From the NCBI GenBank assembly GCA_947034895.1, contig OX344764.1, forward strand, positions 34,846,935 through 34,910,934: a DNA stretch of 64,000 nucleotides, given 5' to 3'. The notes below the pieces were generated by a model. That model made no database searches. It worked only from the letters and a program-made list of their open reading frames with translations, and was not told the DNA's origin. This stretch comes from Rhytidiadelphus loreus. Lineage: Eukaryota; Streptophyta; Bryopsida; Hypnales; Hylocomiaceae. A program made the position numbers and the translations under genes. This document shows positions 25,515 to 39,600 of this stretch, one piece after another; the stretch's first letter is position 1; each line of letters begins with the position of its first letter.

Positions 25515-28500
25515 CACTACAAAAAATTGGGCTATTTTGCGACTGCAGAATAATGACTGCATGTCCAATGCGACTAAACAATGACTGCAGCTCCCTAATT
25601 CCACCGGATTTTCTGGCTCCACAACTTTCAAATCATTCAGGAGTCACGGATGTGACTGCGGGATGAGCGATTTCAAAGAGTCATACATTGTCACTGCGAA
25701 TCACTTGTTTGTGACTACATAGATGGTCAATTTCGTTAAAATGGCGGTATTCCATTAAAATGGCACAAAATGAAACCATAGAAAAAATGAAAACAATAGA
25801 AAGATTGTCCGAGGAGAGTGGAAATGCGTGAACTAGGAGTGATTTGAATGTGCTAGGCATAAAATTGGCACATGTATGACCCTATTGTGGCACACTTATT
25901 CTCCATTTGTAGAAGATATTCCATTAAAATGGCATGCGGAATACCGCCATTTTAATGAAATTGACCATATAGTCACTTCCCAATGACTTCAACATGATTT
26001 GACAACTTACTTGGGCATTTCCTTAAAGACGGGGTGCTTTATTTCTTTTAATGCACTCTTCTTTTACTGTGGTATGAGTTTCCTCTTCCATTTAAGACAA
26101 AAATTGTAGAAGTATTTTTGGAAATTCACGAATTCCTCTTGTAGTATTTGTTTTTTGACTTGGACTTCTATGTTTAGGTCTTATGTTACTTTTTATTCTT
26201 CCTTGAATTTGCATTGAGCACAAAATTTTACTTCATCTTTAGTTTAATTAGGTCTTTTAAATGACTAAAATGTAGAAGAAGAATGTATATCCCTCCAAAA
26301 CCCAAAAGCGTAATTCTTATCCCTATTTTTTATTCTCCGTCACTAGGTTTTTTCACTACATCTTTTCATTCATGAACCCTACTCTTTTCATTTTATATAT
26401 TTTAAATGAAGAGTTCTCCCTATATATTTTCTTCTTCTAAATTTTTTTCTTTTTTTTGTGTGATTAATATTCCTACTTGTACCGTCCTCTCAAGTTTGAA
26501 GAGTACCGCAAGTCATCTTCCTTTTATTACCCCTATCTCTTTTTCTCTTATTTTTTCCCATGCATGGATTTATTTTTTTCACGATCCCTATTTTTGGTTC
26601 CTCTTCTCTATTTTTTTTTTATTACCCATAATCTTCTCTATGGTATTATCCCTACTTTTTTGGAGTCCATATTATTTTCATTAACTCTTGTCTTTATCTA
26701 GTCCTGCAATGTGCTGAAAAACTTGTTTTTTCCACTTTAAATGCAAATATCTTCCAATCTATGCGGTCAAAAATTCTGAAATTTTTTCCACACTTTTTAA
26801 TACTAGTTGGGTGTAAGATCCTACGGTTAGATGTCAAAGAAAAACATTTTAAATTCTTTTTTACTCTTTGCTACAGAAATGACAGTTTTCAATGTTTCTT
26901 TGGTAGAAAAAAGGCCTTGCTCCTATAGGGGTTAAAATGATGCACTCTTGGAGACTTATTTTTCTTTTGATTTTTTTCTCTATTTACTAATGCTTTTTTC
27001 AAAACAAACTAAAAAAATAAAGTTAGATTGACAATGCAAAGGCCAAAAACTAAAATTTAGATGACATTTAGCACCTCTAAGAGATAGAAAAACAATTTTT
27101 GGTTCTAATTTTTATAGAACTAGGTTGATAACTTTTACAATGTCTATGTTTCATCCATTGGTTTTTGTTCACAACATTGTTAAACTTTCAATTTGGACTT
27201 AATCAATTCCATTGTGAAGGCCATAGTCAAAAGTGAGTAAATTGTGTGAGTGTATTTTGACTATGATTTACTCTAAGGTGACTACATAATGACTTCCGTG
27301 TCACTACTCTACTATTTTAATTGCAATTTACTTTAACACGACTACGTAATGACTTCCATGTCACTACTCTACTATTGCATCAACATTTTACAAATCCCAC
27401 ATGGTTTGTCTTGCCTTCTACCACCCCACTTGTATAAAGGCTTGTTATTTGAACTCTTTGTATTCACACACTAAATGGCTTGAAAATCCATTTGACACAT
27501 ATGCAAAATATAGTGTATCATGTATTTGTATATGGTATATGATGTATGAATCATGTATATGATGTATGAATTATGTATATGGTGTATGAATCATGTATAT
27601 GGTGTATGATGTATGAATCATGTATTTGTATATGATGTATGAATCATGTACTTGTATATGGTGTTTGGTATATGGTGTACTCATTTTGCACATTTTACCA
27701 CAACTTGAAAATAATCTTCAAATCTTTTAGATATTAGAAAATAATATTTACATTTCCTAGATTTTAGAATATAATCCTAGATTTCAAAAAATAATATTCA
27801 CATTTCCTAGATTTTAGAATACAATCTTAGATTTCAAAAAATAATATTCACATTTCCTAGATTTTAGAATACAATCCTAGATTTTAGAAGAAAAATATTC
27901 ACATTTCCTAGATTTCAGAATATAATCCTAGATTTCAAAAAATAATATTCACATTTCCTAGATTTTAGAATACAATCCTAGATTTCAAAAAATAATATTC
28001 ACATTTCCTAGATTTTAGAATACAATCCTAGATTTTTTTTTTAAATATTCACATTTCCTAGATTTTAGAATATAATTCTAGATTTCAAAAAATAATATTC
28101 ACATTTCCTAGATTTTAGAATACAATTCTAGATTTTAGAAGAAAAATATTTACATTTCCTAGATTTCAGAATATAATCCTAGATTTCCAAAAATAATATT
28201 CAAATTTCCTAAATTTCAAAATATAATCCTAGATTTCAGAAAAGGATTAAAAAAAGGGGTCATTTGTAACTACAAGATGACTTCAGAATGACTGGCCACG
28301 TGGCAACATAGGAGTCATTTCCTTAAACTTTTTTTTTACTTTACCACTTTGGAAGTCCCTAAAGCCTTCATCCATTTCTACATTCACTTTTTCGTTCGTT
28401 GGTGATAATAAAAATAGAAGTCATATATAAATGACTTGTCCACTATGACTCCAAGGCCCCCAAGTCATTCTATAGTCACATGTGTCCGGAATGACTGCGG

Positions 28501-28546
28501 GGCAGTCATATTTTGAAGTCATATTTGTGGCCACTTTCTTGTAGTG
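25515..28546. mobile_element. Non-autonomous CACTA (En/Spm) transposon, 3,032 bp
   Basis: It starts CACTACAAAAAATTGGGC and ends TTTCTTGTAGTG, whose reverse complement is CACTACAAGAAA. It is flanked by the 3-bp duplication CTA (25512-25514 and 28547-28549). All of this is diagnostic of CACTA elements. Subterminal GACTGC/AGTCAT-type repeats occur at both ends. No transposase ORF is present. The surrounding LINE reading frame resumes directly after it. Confidence 0.93.
27500..28240. repeat. Tandem repeats inside the CACTA element
   Basis: 27510-27680 is a 'tatgatgtatgaatcatgta' microsatellite-like run. 27725-28240 is a run of roughly 50-60-bp units reading 'attcacatttcctagatttt', then 'agaatacaatcctagatttc', in about nine copies. 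Confidence 0.85.
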
Positions 28547-31500
28547 CTATGATTCAACATTCCATAACCAACAGAGCGCTTCCCAACAGTATGAACCAGG
28601 GCAAGATAGTTCTTCTACACAAAGGTGGGCCAAAGGAAGTCATTGGCAATTGGCGTCCTATTAGTCTACTAAATGTCTCCTACAAGATCTTAGCCAAAGC
28701 TCTCCAACAAAGGCTGCAACCTATATTGACAGAGGTCATTAGCTCTGATCAATCAACTTTATAACCCACTAGATACATTTTAGACAATATCCTCTTACTA
28801 CACGAGACCATTTTTTGGACTAAAAAATCCAATTAGGAAGCAATCTTGTTGAAACTAGACTTTCAAATGGCCTATGACACAGTCCATCTTCCATTCCTAT
28901 TCAAGGTAATGGAAACCATGGGTATCCCACCAACATTTGTGAAAATGGTCAAAATACTCCTAGATAAGGCGGATGCAACAGTCTGCATTAACGGAGTGGA
29001 TTCACCTTCATTTCTAGTTCTCCATGGAGTAAGACAAAGGTGCCCATTGGCCCCTTACCTTTTCCTCTTTGTAGGCGAAGCTTTCAATGCAGCGGCTAAA
29101 CACTTATTGCACGAAGAAGAGCTCTCTAGTATATCCTTACCATCAGCCGTTACAGAATAGCTAATTAATCAATATGCCGATGATGTCAATTTCACAATCA
29201 AGGGAGAAAAGAGGTACTTCTGCCGTCTATCTCTCCTCCTCGAAAGATATGGATTAGCCTCAAGACTCATGATCAATTGGCCCAAGAATCTAGCTTATTG
29301 GCTCTCTCCTGATCTTGCACCACCGTAGCTTGTTCAAATCAATTGCCCTTGGGCCGCTGAGCATCAACTATCCAAGCTACTAGGCTCTCCATTTGGAATC
29401 AACCTAAATACAAATGATATAGATGAGTTCTTAGCTTCTAAAATACGGAAGAAGCTCGGGTATTGGACTAGTATCCACCTCTCATTAGCAGGCCGTGCAG
29501 TCATCATCAATGCCATCCTCCTCAATACTTTATGGTATTTCATAGCAATTTGGAGAGGATCCCTAGCTATTATCAGGAAGATTAGAGCCTCACTAAGGGA
29601 TTTCCTTTGGTCAGGCTCTGCCAATTGGAGCTGAACTAAAGTTAGTTGGTCAAATTGTTGCGCATCCAAGTAAGCTGGTGGTCTCAATTTGGTGGACCTT
29701 GAGGAAGTCCTTTATGCTTTGATGGCCAAATGGATCTTCAAGGCTATGCTCCTTGGCTCATCAAATCTGCAATATCTCCTTAGATACCATCTTCTCCAAT
29801 GTCACCCCCAATCGATAGGCTCTTGGCCCGTTATGCCTCAATGGACGTTATTGCGGAAGTTTCGGGCATGCAAAGGTTCTAGGGCGTGGGATAGGATTAT
29901 TCGTGCTTGGCGGCTCCTCAATCGACACATTATTTCTTCACCACCATCAAATCACGACGAAGTTCTAAACACCCCTCTCTGGTGGACTACTCACTACATT
30001 GGCAGTCACCATGGTTTTTCTACTAGTAGAGTTGCTTTATTAATGACAAGAGGAATGGGGCAAATTCAAAACATATGGGACAAGATTACTCACTCTTTCT
30101 TGTCATGGGACTCAGCTAAAGCTCTATTTGGGATGACTGATGTTGAAGCTCCCTCCTACTCCAAGATGGTCTCCTCGATTCCAGGCTCCTGGCTTTGGTT
30201 ACTCATTGACCATAAATTTGTCACACAACAACACGAGTACCTTGGTGTCTTCACCAATGAAAGAAAACATCTCCCGACATTCATCTATGGTACTACATCT
30301 CAATTCAAACCGAAATTGTCACAAGGTTGTCACTTGATTGAGCTTCCAGTTGGCCATCCCAGCTTTACTATTAGTCATATCTCATCTGCCCTCACGATCT
30401 ACACTGCCCCTACTCCATCAAACACCCAACTCTTATTAGGCTGGCATAAACGAGTTCGCATTCTTCAACAAAAATCTGGACTTCTTCTATATGAAGGGGT
30501 GGTTGAAGAACTATTTTTTGACCCAGGTAGATGGTCATGGGGAGATTTGGCCCCACTACATTCCTACACCACAAAAATTGGTCGATCCATGTTGACTAAT
30601 CGTGCAACTTTAGCTAAACCTATACATGAAAAATGGCATGGAGACTTGGTGGTGGAATACCGGCCTCGGTGGAGCGAAGTGTGGCACAAATCTCGACCCC
30701 AAAAAGATGTTGGATTCCTCTGGTTTGTTTATCATTGCGCGGTGGCCGTTCACAGTTGGCATAAAATTGCTAATCCAAATATTTTGACTACTTGCTTGAG
30801 TTGCCCAAATGTCATGGATGAGACGATCGTACATTGCTTTCATCATTGTAAGAAGACCCGGCATGCATGGAACTTCGCCCTTTTTGTTCTATACTTGGCC
30901 TTGGAGATTCCTCCCACCTTTGGGGTTTGGCCTGCTCTTATTTGGCAACAATGCATTTTTGGATCCAAGTTGCCCCGTAAACTGAGGAAAGGTTTCACTA
31001 TGTGGTCCCTTTTTAGAGGTTCCGTTATGTGGACGGCTTGGTTAGACCGTAATGCCATTTGCTTCAACAACATTGACTGGCTTGCCCAGAAGCTTGAATA
31101 TGTTTTATGGGAGGCCTTTACTAATCATTGCTGCTCCACCTAGTTTAAAACCACGAAGCTTTGCGCTTTATACCTTGATAAAGCTAGCATTTTCCTTAAG
31201 CGGTTTGACAACATTTGGCTCCAAACCGAATTCTTCAGTAGGAGATCCAATCTTCAGATGACTTGGAAACTTTGTCTTCTGAAGTTGGAGGTCTTTGATT
31301 AGAGCCTTTCTGGCACTTGGCTTTTGGGCTTTCTTGGGGGGATTCCAATTTGCTCTTCACTAGTTGCTCTTTGTGACTCTCAGTCCTTGTTGGCCGATTG
31401 TTTAGTTTTGGTCTTTCTTGCTTTGGTCAAAAAAGAAAAAAAAAACTCTATGGTAGAAAAAGAAAATATTGCCGCCAAGGAGTTTCTCCTTTGGTTCTGT

Positions 31501-31567
31501 GTATTGTTTCCCTTTATCAATGGAAATTGTCCATGTATTTCAAGAAAAAAAAAACCCCAGCAAAATG

Positions 31568-32634
31568 TCCAATAGAAAAGAAAAGCGTGTCCTTACATCT
31601 TGGAACGCTAAAAATAGGTTGAGAACCTAACATAGTTGCCTCTAAGCTTTTAACCTAGTTTTATTAGTTCACGCACTTAGGGCTTAGTTAACAACAGTTT
31701 GTATTATAAGCAGATTTTTATGACCCCTTGTTTATTGCAAATCATGATCTGTTTACAAAACGGTATAGTGTGTGCGGGAGTGTGTGTCATCATGATTGTT
31801 TTATTTTTTTTCAAAAATGATCAATGGCTACTAATTTTTTGGGGGAGGGGGGGAGGCAAATTAATTGAGCAGGAAGTATTCCTCTCTTTTCAGGGGATAG
31901 TGCCATGGGTTAGCATACAAATTTGAATTGTTTTGAGGAAGCACCAATTAATTGTTTTTCGAAAAACTTTAACCCTTGAATGCCGAAGGGGTGATGCTCA
32001 AAATCATCATTTTGTATTACCGTGTGAATCATTGGTCAAAGAAATAGCAAAAGCACCTATTGGAAGTCAAAGTACTTATAGGAGATCTTTCCTTTCCAAA
32101 TTCAATTCCAAAGATGAATAGTTGCACTTTCGTCCTACACTCAAAGATTCCTTGTCATCCATCGGACGTTTGGCGTCCGTGTCGACGTTCAAGGGTTAAA
32201 CTAAGTTACAGCGGGGAATCTAAAATTTGTTCACATGACCAAATCGTTGCTTAGCAATAAATTCACAATCAAATGAAAAGGTCCATTGTTTTGATACCTT
32301 AGGGCCACTTCACACTACGGCCGAAGGTCGAGAGGCCATGGGTTTCCACCAATCAAATTTCAAGAAACCCAAAGTTCGGCCTCTCAACCCTTCACACTAG
32401 AAGGCACAAGTCCAAAGGCGATCATCCTCCAACTACCTACATGGCAATAAATTGTCTACATGGCAACGGACTCTCAAAGGAAGTTTGGGTTGGCTAGAAA
32501 TGAATGCCCAAACTATGGCCAAGAGGTCATCAACTTATGACAAGATCTCAACCATTAGATTGGTAGGTGGGAGTTCATTACTAAGAGTTTGGAGTTTGGG
32601 CTTGGACTTTGGAGGCTTTACACTATGGCCCAGG
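31568..32634. repeat. Repeat relics between LINE and element B
   Basis: 31970-32150 is the plus-strand partner of the repeat at 5660-5850. 32300-32630 looks like a small MITE. Its left side is 'agggccacttcacacta' and its right side 'tacactatggccca', with an inner inverted pair, GGTCGAGAGGCC and GGCCTCTCAACC. No gene. Confidence 0.4.
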
Positions 32635-32705
32635 GTTGCTATTTTGTGAGCTTGTGAGCGTGAGCCTGTGAGCCTGAATATGTGAGCCTATGAGCCTGTG
32701 AGTTT
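32635..32705 (+). repeat. Left terminal repeat of element B
   Basis: GTTGCTATTTTGTGAGC, then about six GTGAGCC/TATGAGCC-like iterations. It matches the start of element C (GTTGCTAGCGCGTGAGC) in 12 of 17 bases, including the first seven and GTGAGC. It lies about 1.0 kb from the end of the methyltransferase-like gene, the same spacing as in element A. 32706-33630 is AT-rich subterminal DNA with nothing else recognisable. Confidence 0.6.
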
Positions 32706-33630
32706 AAATTTTTGGATGTTTAAAATTGATCAAGTACCTATGACCGTGGATTGAAGATTAATGACTTTGGTACAAAATGAAGGACGCGAAAAAAAATTAA
32801 TTAATTTTGGTTCTATGAAGGTGTTTTAGATCATTTCTTGATAAATTGATTGAAAAAACCTTTATTATAGTTTGGGTTAATTAAAAAATTTAAGACACTT
32901 GATCGATGAATCACCTTTTGCATCAGTAAAGGAGATTTACTGATGATATTAATTTCATTTGTTAGAATGTTGCCTTTTTAACGTTTGGCCAACTAATAAA
33001 ATGTAGCTTAGAAAATGCAACTTAGACCAGAATTCATAATTTAGAAGAGATTTTAAAGTTAAATACTGCCAAATTGACAATATACAAAGGTGACCCGATA
33101 GCCATTTCTAGTGGAGTGAATTTAGAGAATGATAAGTTAAGTTTGCTTCGTGATTACCATGAAAAGTGACAATAGAAATTTTTTTGTGGGAAGAGACCTC
33201 TAATTTTTGATATTTGATCCAAAAATTATTCATTTCGTTTGTTTACGAGGCATATTAATTTTAATTTCTACTATTAAAAAATTTAAAATATTACGATTTG
33301 TTGTAGGCAAATAATTTCATCTCCAATTAATGAACACTTTTTTTAATCATTTGGAGTTCTAAAATGGACACAAATAGGATTTCAGAATATAGGTTTACGG
33401 AATCACAGGTCATAGGTTCTTCCTAATCCATACAAAGATGAAATAAACTTCACATTTCAAGATGGATACAAGATTGTGAATACAAATTATCCACCGAGGA
33501 TAAAAAATAAGAAGAAGTACGAAACTAAACAATTTGAGGTATATAGAAAACTAATAATTCAAGTATAGAAAATAACGTATAACATACGATAAAATGAAAT
33601 CCACCAAGTGCAATACAACAAAAACAAGAA

Positions 33631-36600
33631 TCACTGAGAAGATGTAGACATCGACTGAGAGTGGCCACTACTATCAGCTGATGATGTATCCATGTCAGAT
33701 TCTAAGGCGTCCACATCTAGAAATTGCGAAACTGTAGGATCTATAGAACTAGACTTCTTCCGTTGAGGAAAATTTCCTTGAAATGCAAATGTTGAAGCTA
33801 AAGCCTCAGCATAAGACGGCAATACGTAGGATTTCTCGGGGCTTGGAAAAAAGGTTGGCAAAGTGAAAAATGGCCGATGAACTACCTCCTCAAACATCAC
33901 GCTGGAATAGAAAACAAATGATTAGAAAATTCCTCGCATGATGTAACTAATATACAATAGGAATTTAAACCGAATTCAAAGAACGGTGAAGAACTACACA
34001 TACAGATTTGAAACGTGGTTTGAAAAAAATGCAAAATGAGGGTAGACTTACTTACTGAAACGAGATTTCTTCACAACTGGGGCAACTTCGACTTCCAAAG
34101 CATCCTCATCGTCAAAGTGTAAGTGAACTGTTGCGGTTGAGGATGGAACACTTGGTACAACCCGAATCATTGGAGCCAGAATTGCATCAAAGATCGCTTT
34201 GTCTTCCTCAAGTGCAACTATGTGTCTGCTTAGAATCCTGCAAGCGTGGATGGAGGCCCCTAATACCACAAAGAATACATGAATCGAATTGTGAGAGAAA
34301 CACTTGGAAGGTTAAAAGAAAAAATTGAAATGAAAATTACAAGTACTGGATTCAGAAGGCATTTGCTTTTACCTGTTGCAGCAGTGCAGTCCACAACTAC
34401 ATCATTGGGAAGGGAGCACGCTTGAATCAACATTTGCATGAAGCGAGGATCCTTCTCTCGCGCCCCTCTCCAAGGCTTGGATTGGGGATCTGTAGTCAAG
34501 GTCTCCAACTTCGAGAAATTCTGAAGGACGTCATCGCGGGCAACATCCACCCCTAATTTCTTCAAGCTTGGACAAATTTGGAATTTGAACTTGGAAGGGC
34601 CAACGCCAGGCAAGTTCCTCACCAACAATGCAATTCCAAAGCGCTGTGTCTGTAAAAATGAAGAGATTTGAAGATGTTAAGTTTATATAAAATGTATAAT
34701 TACAAATAAAAACTAACTTAACAACCACCAGACACACCATTTCAGGGGTTTTGATTTGATTGCATGATGTAAATTCACAATCCATTCTAATAAAAATTGA
34801 AATAAAGAAGACTTTACCGTTCTTGATGGCGAAACAGGCGAGGCCAGGTGTAACCAATTCATTCCCCACCAATCCTTCATCTTTTCAAAAGAATAAGTAG
34901 TGCTATATGTCGTAATGGTCGCCTTCGTGACGGCCCGTAGAGGATAAAAAAGGATTAGTGCTCCATCGTCATGTAGATGACCATCTGCAAACTCAAATAC
35001 TGCCTCAAGCCACAGATTATTGTCTGCATTCCACTTTGAAATGCTAGATGCTGGCACAGACAAGTCAGGGACAGGCAATCCCTCTAGCATATCCGCAACG
35101 ATAAGGTCAATGCGGGGCTTAATACTCTTAACTCCTTTGAAGAAATGTTGTTTCTCCCCTTTGTGCTGCAAACGAATTTTAACGGTCAAAAAAATAATAG
35201 AGAAAGTTATATCCAGAAATGTACATGAACAAAAACGAAAACGCATACCTTATCAATGAAACTGATGATGTCATGGTACACTTGTGGTAGTGGATCAGCC
35301 AAGACATGTGCAAGTGAATAATTCAAAATGAACTCAGAGATAGAAATCTCTGAGTCATTTAGAAACTCTCCAGGAGGTGGACCATGGACCATGCCAGCAT
35401 CGCTAAGTAAAATGTACTCAGCATCACGCTTGGTCCCCCGTGAAGTACAACGTTGGTGCTGGGAACCTTCATCTTTAGTGGACGAGGGTGGAATTTCCTG
35501 ATTCGAGCTTTTTCCCTTTGTCTTTTTAGTTGCTGAAGCCTCAGCAGTCTCCCTGAGTTTCAAGGCCTTCTTCGTCATTTTCTCCTTGGCTTTCTCAACA
35601 GCCTCTAAGTTCTTCAATGCAATCTTCCTATCAACCTCCTCTTGCTTCTTCAGAGCTTTTGCCTTAGCATCGACATCCAAATTAGCGAATTCAGGGATGT
35701 CCTCCGAAAGTTTCTGTGAATCTACTGCGAGCTTAAGTGACACCTCAGGTGGCGGCGTGAAATCTGGAGTGCAATCCAAATACCAGGCGCCAGTCTTCAG
35801 ATGCAAGCTGGTCCACAACTTCAACTGCGTTGGTGTAAACATGTAGTGCTCTGAAGATACCTCCAACCACGATCCCAGAAAAGGAGGCAGATTACGCTTA
35901 GTAATGCCCTCCTTAGGTACCAGCTCATATATGAAATACCTGTATGACCAAAAAAATGGTAAGAAAAAGAAATTATATTATAAAACCACTGACTACCAAA
36001 GTCACCTACTCATGAAATAATATCACTAAGAAATGGAAACGCGTACCGATAAATCACACGTTTGACAACCAAATCGCTGCCCTTGCGCTTTTTGAAGTCG
36101 TCTGACTTCTTAAAGACATCTTGCCCTTTGAAATTACCCAAGAACGCCTTCTCCCAAACTCGGATTCTCCAATCCTCAATGTAGTCTTGGAAGGTCTGAG
36201 GCTCCTTAAGAGAATCCATTGTCAAGGGCAGTTGGTCCTTCTTGACAATGTCATCAAACATTTCAGACCCCGTGTCCTCAATCTGTCCAAGAAAAAAATG
36301 CAAAGCTTAGATGAAAACAAACTTGTTCAATTGATGATACACTGTAAGAACTTTAAAAAACAAATGACGTGCTAAAATTATAATATGTACGTCAAAATGA
36401 CTTACCCTTGTATACCAACAAGCCTTCGCCAAAAAAGACTTTAGGTCATTTTCACCAACCGGCTTCAAAGGAAACCTTCTTGACTCTCTTGTTTGGGTAG
36501 AAGAATTCCACCACTTGAGCCACCTCACCTTGTACTCACTGCTGACATTACAAGTTGCAATCATTTGCAACTTGTCCAATGTCATCTCCGGTGTGATATT

Positions 36601-39600
36601 CGAACTCCAATGGCGCTCAATCTATGTCATTCAAAACAGGTAATTAGAACAACTCAATAGCAAAATTTGAAGATTAAGAGAATACAGAGTGACTTGTAAT
36701 TGGTAATGAGGTCATACTTCCTTAAGCTAGTAACTCCCCAAATTGGGATTAGCAACCACGGTTAACTTGCCCAATTTCTGAATCAATTTAGATGTCTGAT
36801 CTTTAGTAGCCAATCTCATGGCAGTCAAGACCCCTTCCTGTGTCTGATCCTTCTCTTCCATGTCTTCTTTGTATTTTCGGACTGCACTGTCCGCCGCTGC
36901 CGCTATCTCAAACTATACAAAAATCCAAAAATAAGTAATGGTCTAGAAAAATCAAGAAGAATGAAATAAGTACATGCTTTGGATCTCGGAGAATAATTAC
37001 CCGAAATATAAATGAAGTAAACACTTCAACTGACATAGTATACCAACTCCTTCGTGTGTTTTGTTGGCACTGTGTCATCTTTGAAAGACTCAAGTGCTCT
37101 GCAAATTTATCCAGTGCAAGAACTCCGTACTTCTGGACACGATATAGCGTGTGCACCAGACTGGTTTTGATAAACGAATTCTCTGTATGCCTGAAACATG
37201 GAATGAAGATGTTAAATGTGATATTCCTAACAAAAAACAAATACAGAAGTTGAAGATATGATTCACTTACTTATTAATATCATGCATTGCATGCATGACT
37301 TGACTGATTTTCCCCTTAGTTACGAGAATTATAGAATCGACTGAATAGTGCCACATCTTGTCGAGGTTGTGGTGCTTGGATATGTATGATGACCATGCAA
37401 GCAGTCTGTGGTTGCCATCGCATACAAAGAATTTGGAGTCCTGAAAATGCTCCAAACCAGGCGTTGCACGAAGCTTAGCGTTGAAGGCGTCGTTCTCAGC
37501 TTGCCAAAGTGGTCCCCAGGCATCTCTCTCAGCGTCAGAAACTTTCTCTGTCTCTCCTTGCTCGTTAGTGGCTGAGACGTAGAACACAGAGAATCCATCT
37601 ATGTAACCATGTACAAACTCCTCTTACAGTCTAGTAATATCACATTGGAGCGCCAGGCGGACCATGGGCATCATAGTAAGCCGACATAAAGGAATCCTCA
37701 AACGTGAAATCGAATGAGGTTTCAATCTCAACGCGGAAATGGAGGATACCGAGTTCACTTTCTGGGATCTCCGAAAGGCGTCCTCAGAGGTGAACTCCAT
37801 ACCAATGTTCACTTCGTTTTCTTTCACGGTGCTGACCTCCTTGCCGCCATCACCACCTCCCTGATTGGGATCCACCGCTACAGGTTGCAGTGTGACTGAA
37901 TTAGCAACCACCTCCTGCATCGATAGATAGAAATTAGATCAAATGAAATGAACAGGTTACAAAAAATTATATTACGAGCACCGTCTAGTGAAATTAGTTG
38001 ACAACAAACAACCCATGAGCATAAGTGATATTCCAAACCATGAAGATGGAATTGATCAATTCGGATGATCAATAACCTCCCATCGGCGCCGAGGGCAGTC
38101 CTTCAACTCCCACTCATTACATATATAGTAGGGAAAATATTAGCATTATGTCTTACAAGACAGTCATCTCTAGAATGAATTGACTTAGACGTTGGTTAAT
38201 CACTAGTGACGATTTCATAGTAATAGGTCCACGATCCTCCCCTTGGCGCCGAGGGCAACTGTTGGAGTCCAACAGTAGTAAGGATACAACATGAGAAATT
38301 GAATATCAGACCAACCTTAGCAAAAATAAATGATTCTCTCAGCAATGAAGAATATGGGATGAAGTGTTACTCTAACGTTCATAATACTCCCCTCAGCGCC
38401 GAGGGCAGATTCTGGAGTCATTCGACTTTGATACATACTAGAAATAAAATATCAAGATTAGAATCCCAGACAATCCTATTAGATCACAACGACTAGACCT
38501 TTAATAAATTATAGGATACTATGCATTCAAGTTATATCGAGGATCCTTCCCATCGGTGTCGAGGAAAACTAATGTAAGGATCAGAACTCAAGGGCGGAAT
38601 CTTCCATCGGCGTCGATGGCAGAAACTCCCTGGATTTAATCTAATCAATATTGGATGTCGTCATGAATTTCGTTCGAAAATTTCTGACCTAAACATCAAA
38701 TGAAAGGTACATTTAGGAAGCGTCTAAATCATCTGAGCCTTTCAATCTTCCATCGGTGCCGAGGGTACCTATGAGGACAGTCCCATACAGTTACAGCATA
38801 TAAAATCATCGGATCATATCATATGTGACATCGAGGTTGGTTGTCAAAAATTGCAACAAGGTGAACCATACGATTCCTAATCACCGGATCTAACTTATGC
38901 AACTGCGAGTGACTTATGTAACTGCGAGTGAGCCTTGCCCTCGGCGCCGAGGGTAATTGACAGGATTGATGGATTCTAATCTCCATCAATATTACGGAAG
39001 CTCCATACTCTAATAATGCAGGACGGAGAACACAGATTTCTGGTCAGCTAGTGGATCGGAGCCCATGGATCAGAGACTAGACTTTGCCCTCGGCGCCGAG
39101 GGCAGTTGGCCGGATTGAGGGATTCATGTTTTCACTACTCTCGGTACTAGCTATCAAAGAACGAAGGTGAACACGGACTTTTGTAGAGCCACAGCTCATG
39201 CACCTCTCGTCCGTCATCATGGAAACCACCAGAATCATGAAGGATAATATGAGACTTCTCATCGTGGAATTTAGCACAATAATCCATCCTATATCGCAGG
39301 ATACTTCCAAACACTGTCGACCCACAGTACACATAACCGTAAGGAAATGTCTGAGGATTGAGGATACTACAATTCTAAAGACCCTAATAGTCTTCGAGCA
39401 CAACTATCCATTCCGGCTTCCTGTACTGGTCGACTAAACTGCGTTTTCGAATCAGGTAGCCACCCTCTCCATCTACCCGAAATCTTCAGCATGGAGGCAG
39501 GGAAATAGTTGGACCTCAGTTAGGGGTTAAGAACAGACTACACTAGTGTGGAAGGAATGAGACGAATCGCTCCACATTCTGGAGTGTGAATGGAGTCTTC

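Larger units (their letters stand above)
24003..31300 (+). pseudogene. LINE ORF2: endonuclease and reverse transcriptase, interrupted
   Basis: The endonuclease starts MIVRLLSFNVRGLNDKAS. EHKL follows a stop at the residue before the catalytic Glu. GGDFNMV and ARLDRF are present, but the usual SDH reads SEH (near 24738). The reverse transcriptase begins KSPGPDGFTTEFYQKYW (25437-) and is broken at 25514 by the CACTA element. It resumes at 28550 with GKIVLLHKGG and NWRPISLLNV, then the catalytic QYADDV near 29170. The long open frame 29689-31143 holds the zinc-binding (zf-RVT-like) C-terminus (LSCPNVMDETIVHCFHHC). Stops occur near 24114, 24532, 24821, 28762, 28834, 29158, 29326, 29632 and 29670. 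Product inactive. Confidence 0.85.
21098..31558 (+). mobile_element. L1-type LINE retrotransposon (decayed), split by a CACTA insertion
   Basis: Order is ORF1 (DUF4283-like), apurinic endonuclease, reverse transcriptase and zinc-binding C-terminus, then an A-rich tail (31542-31554). A 9-bp direct repeat, AGCAAAATG, flanks it at 21089-21097 and 31559-31567 and is a likely target-site duplication. Without the 3,032-bp CACTA insertion the LINE is about 7.4 kb, usual for plant L1. Both ORFs contain several stops, so it is not autonomous. Confidence 0.85.

Noticed and set aside
29689..31143. A separate 484-codon host gene
   Set aside because: Its content (zinc-binding reverse-transcriptase tail) and position show it is the 3' part of LINE ORF2 after the last stop.
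32300..32634. Part of element B's left end
   Set aside because: The 'gggccacttcacac'/'tatggccca' pair looks like a separate small inverted-repeat element. The GAGC-type terminal repeat begins only at 32635.
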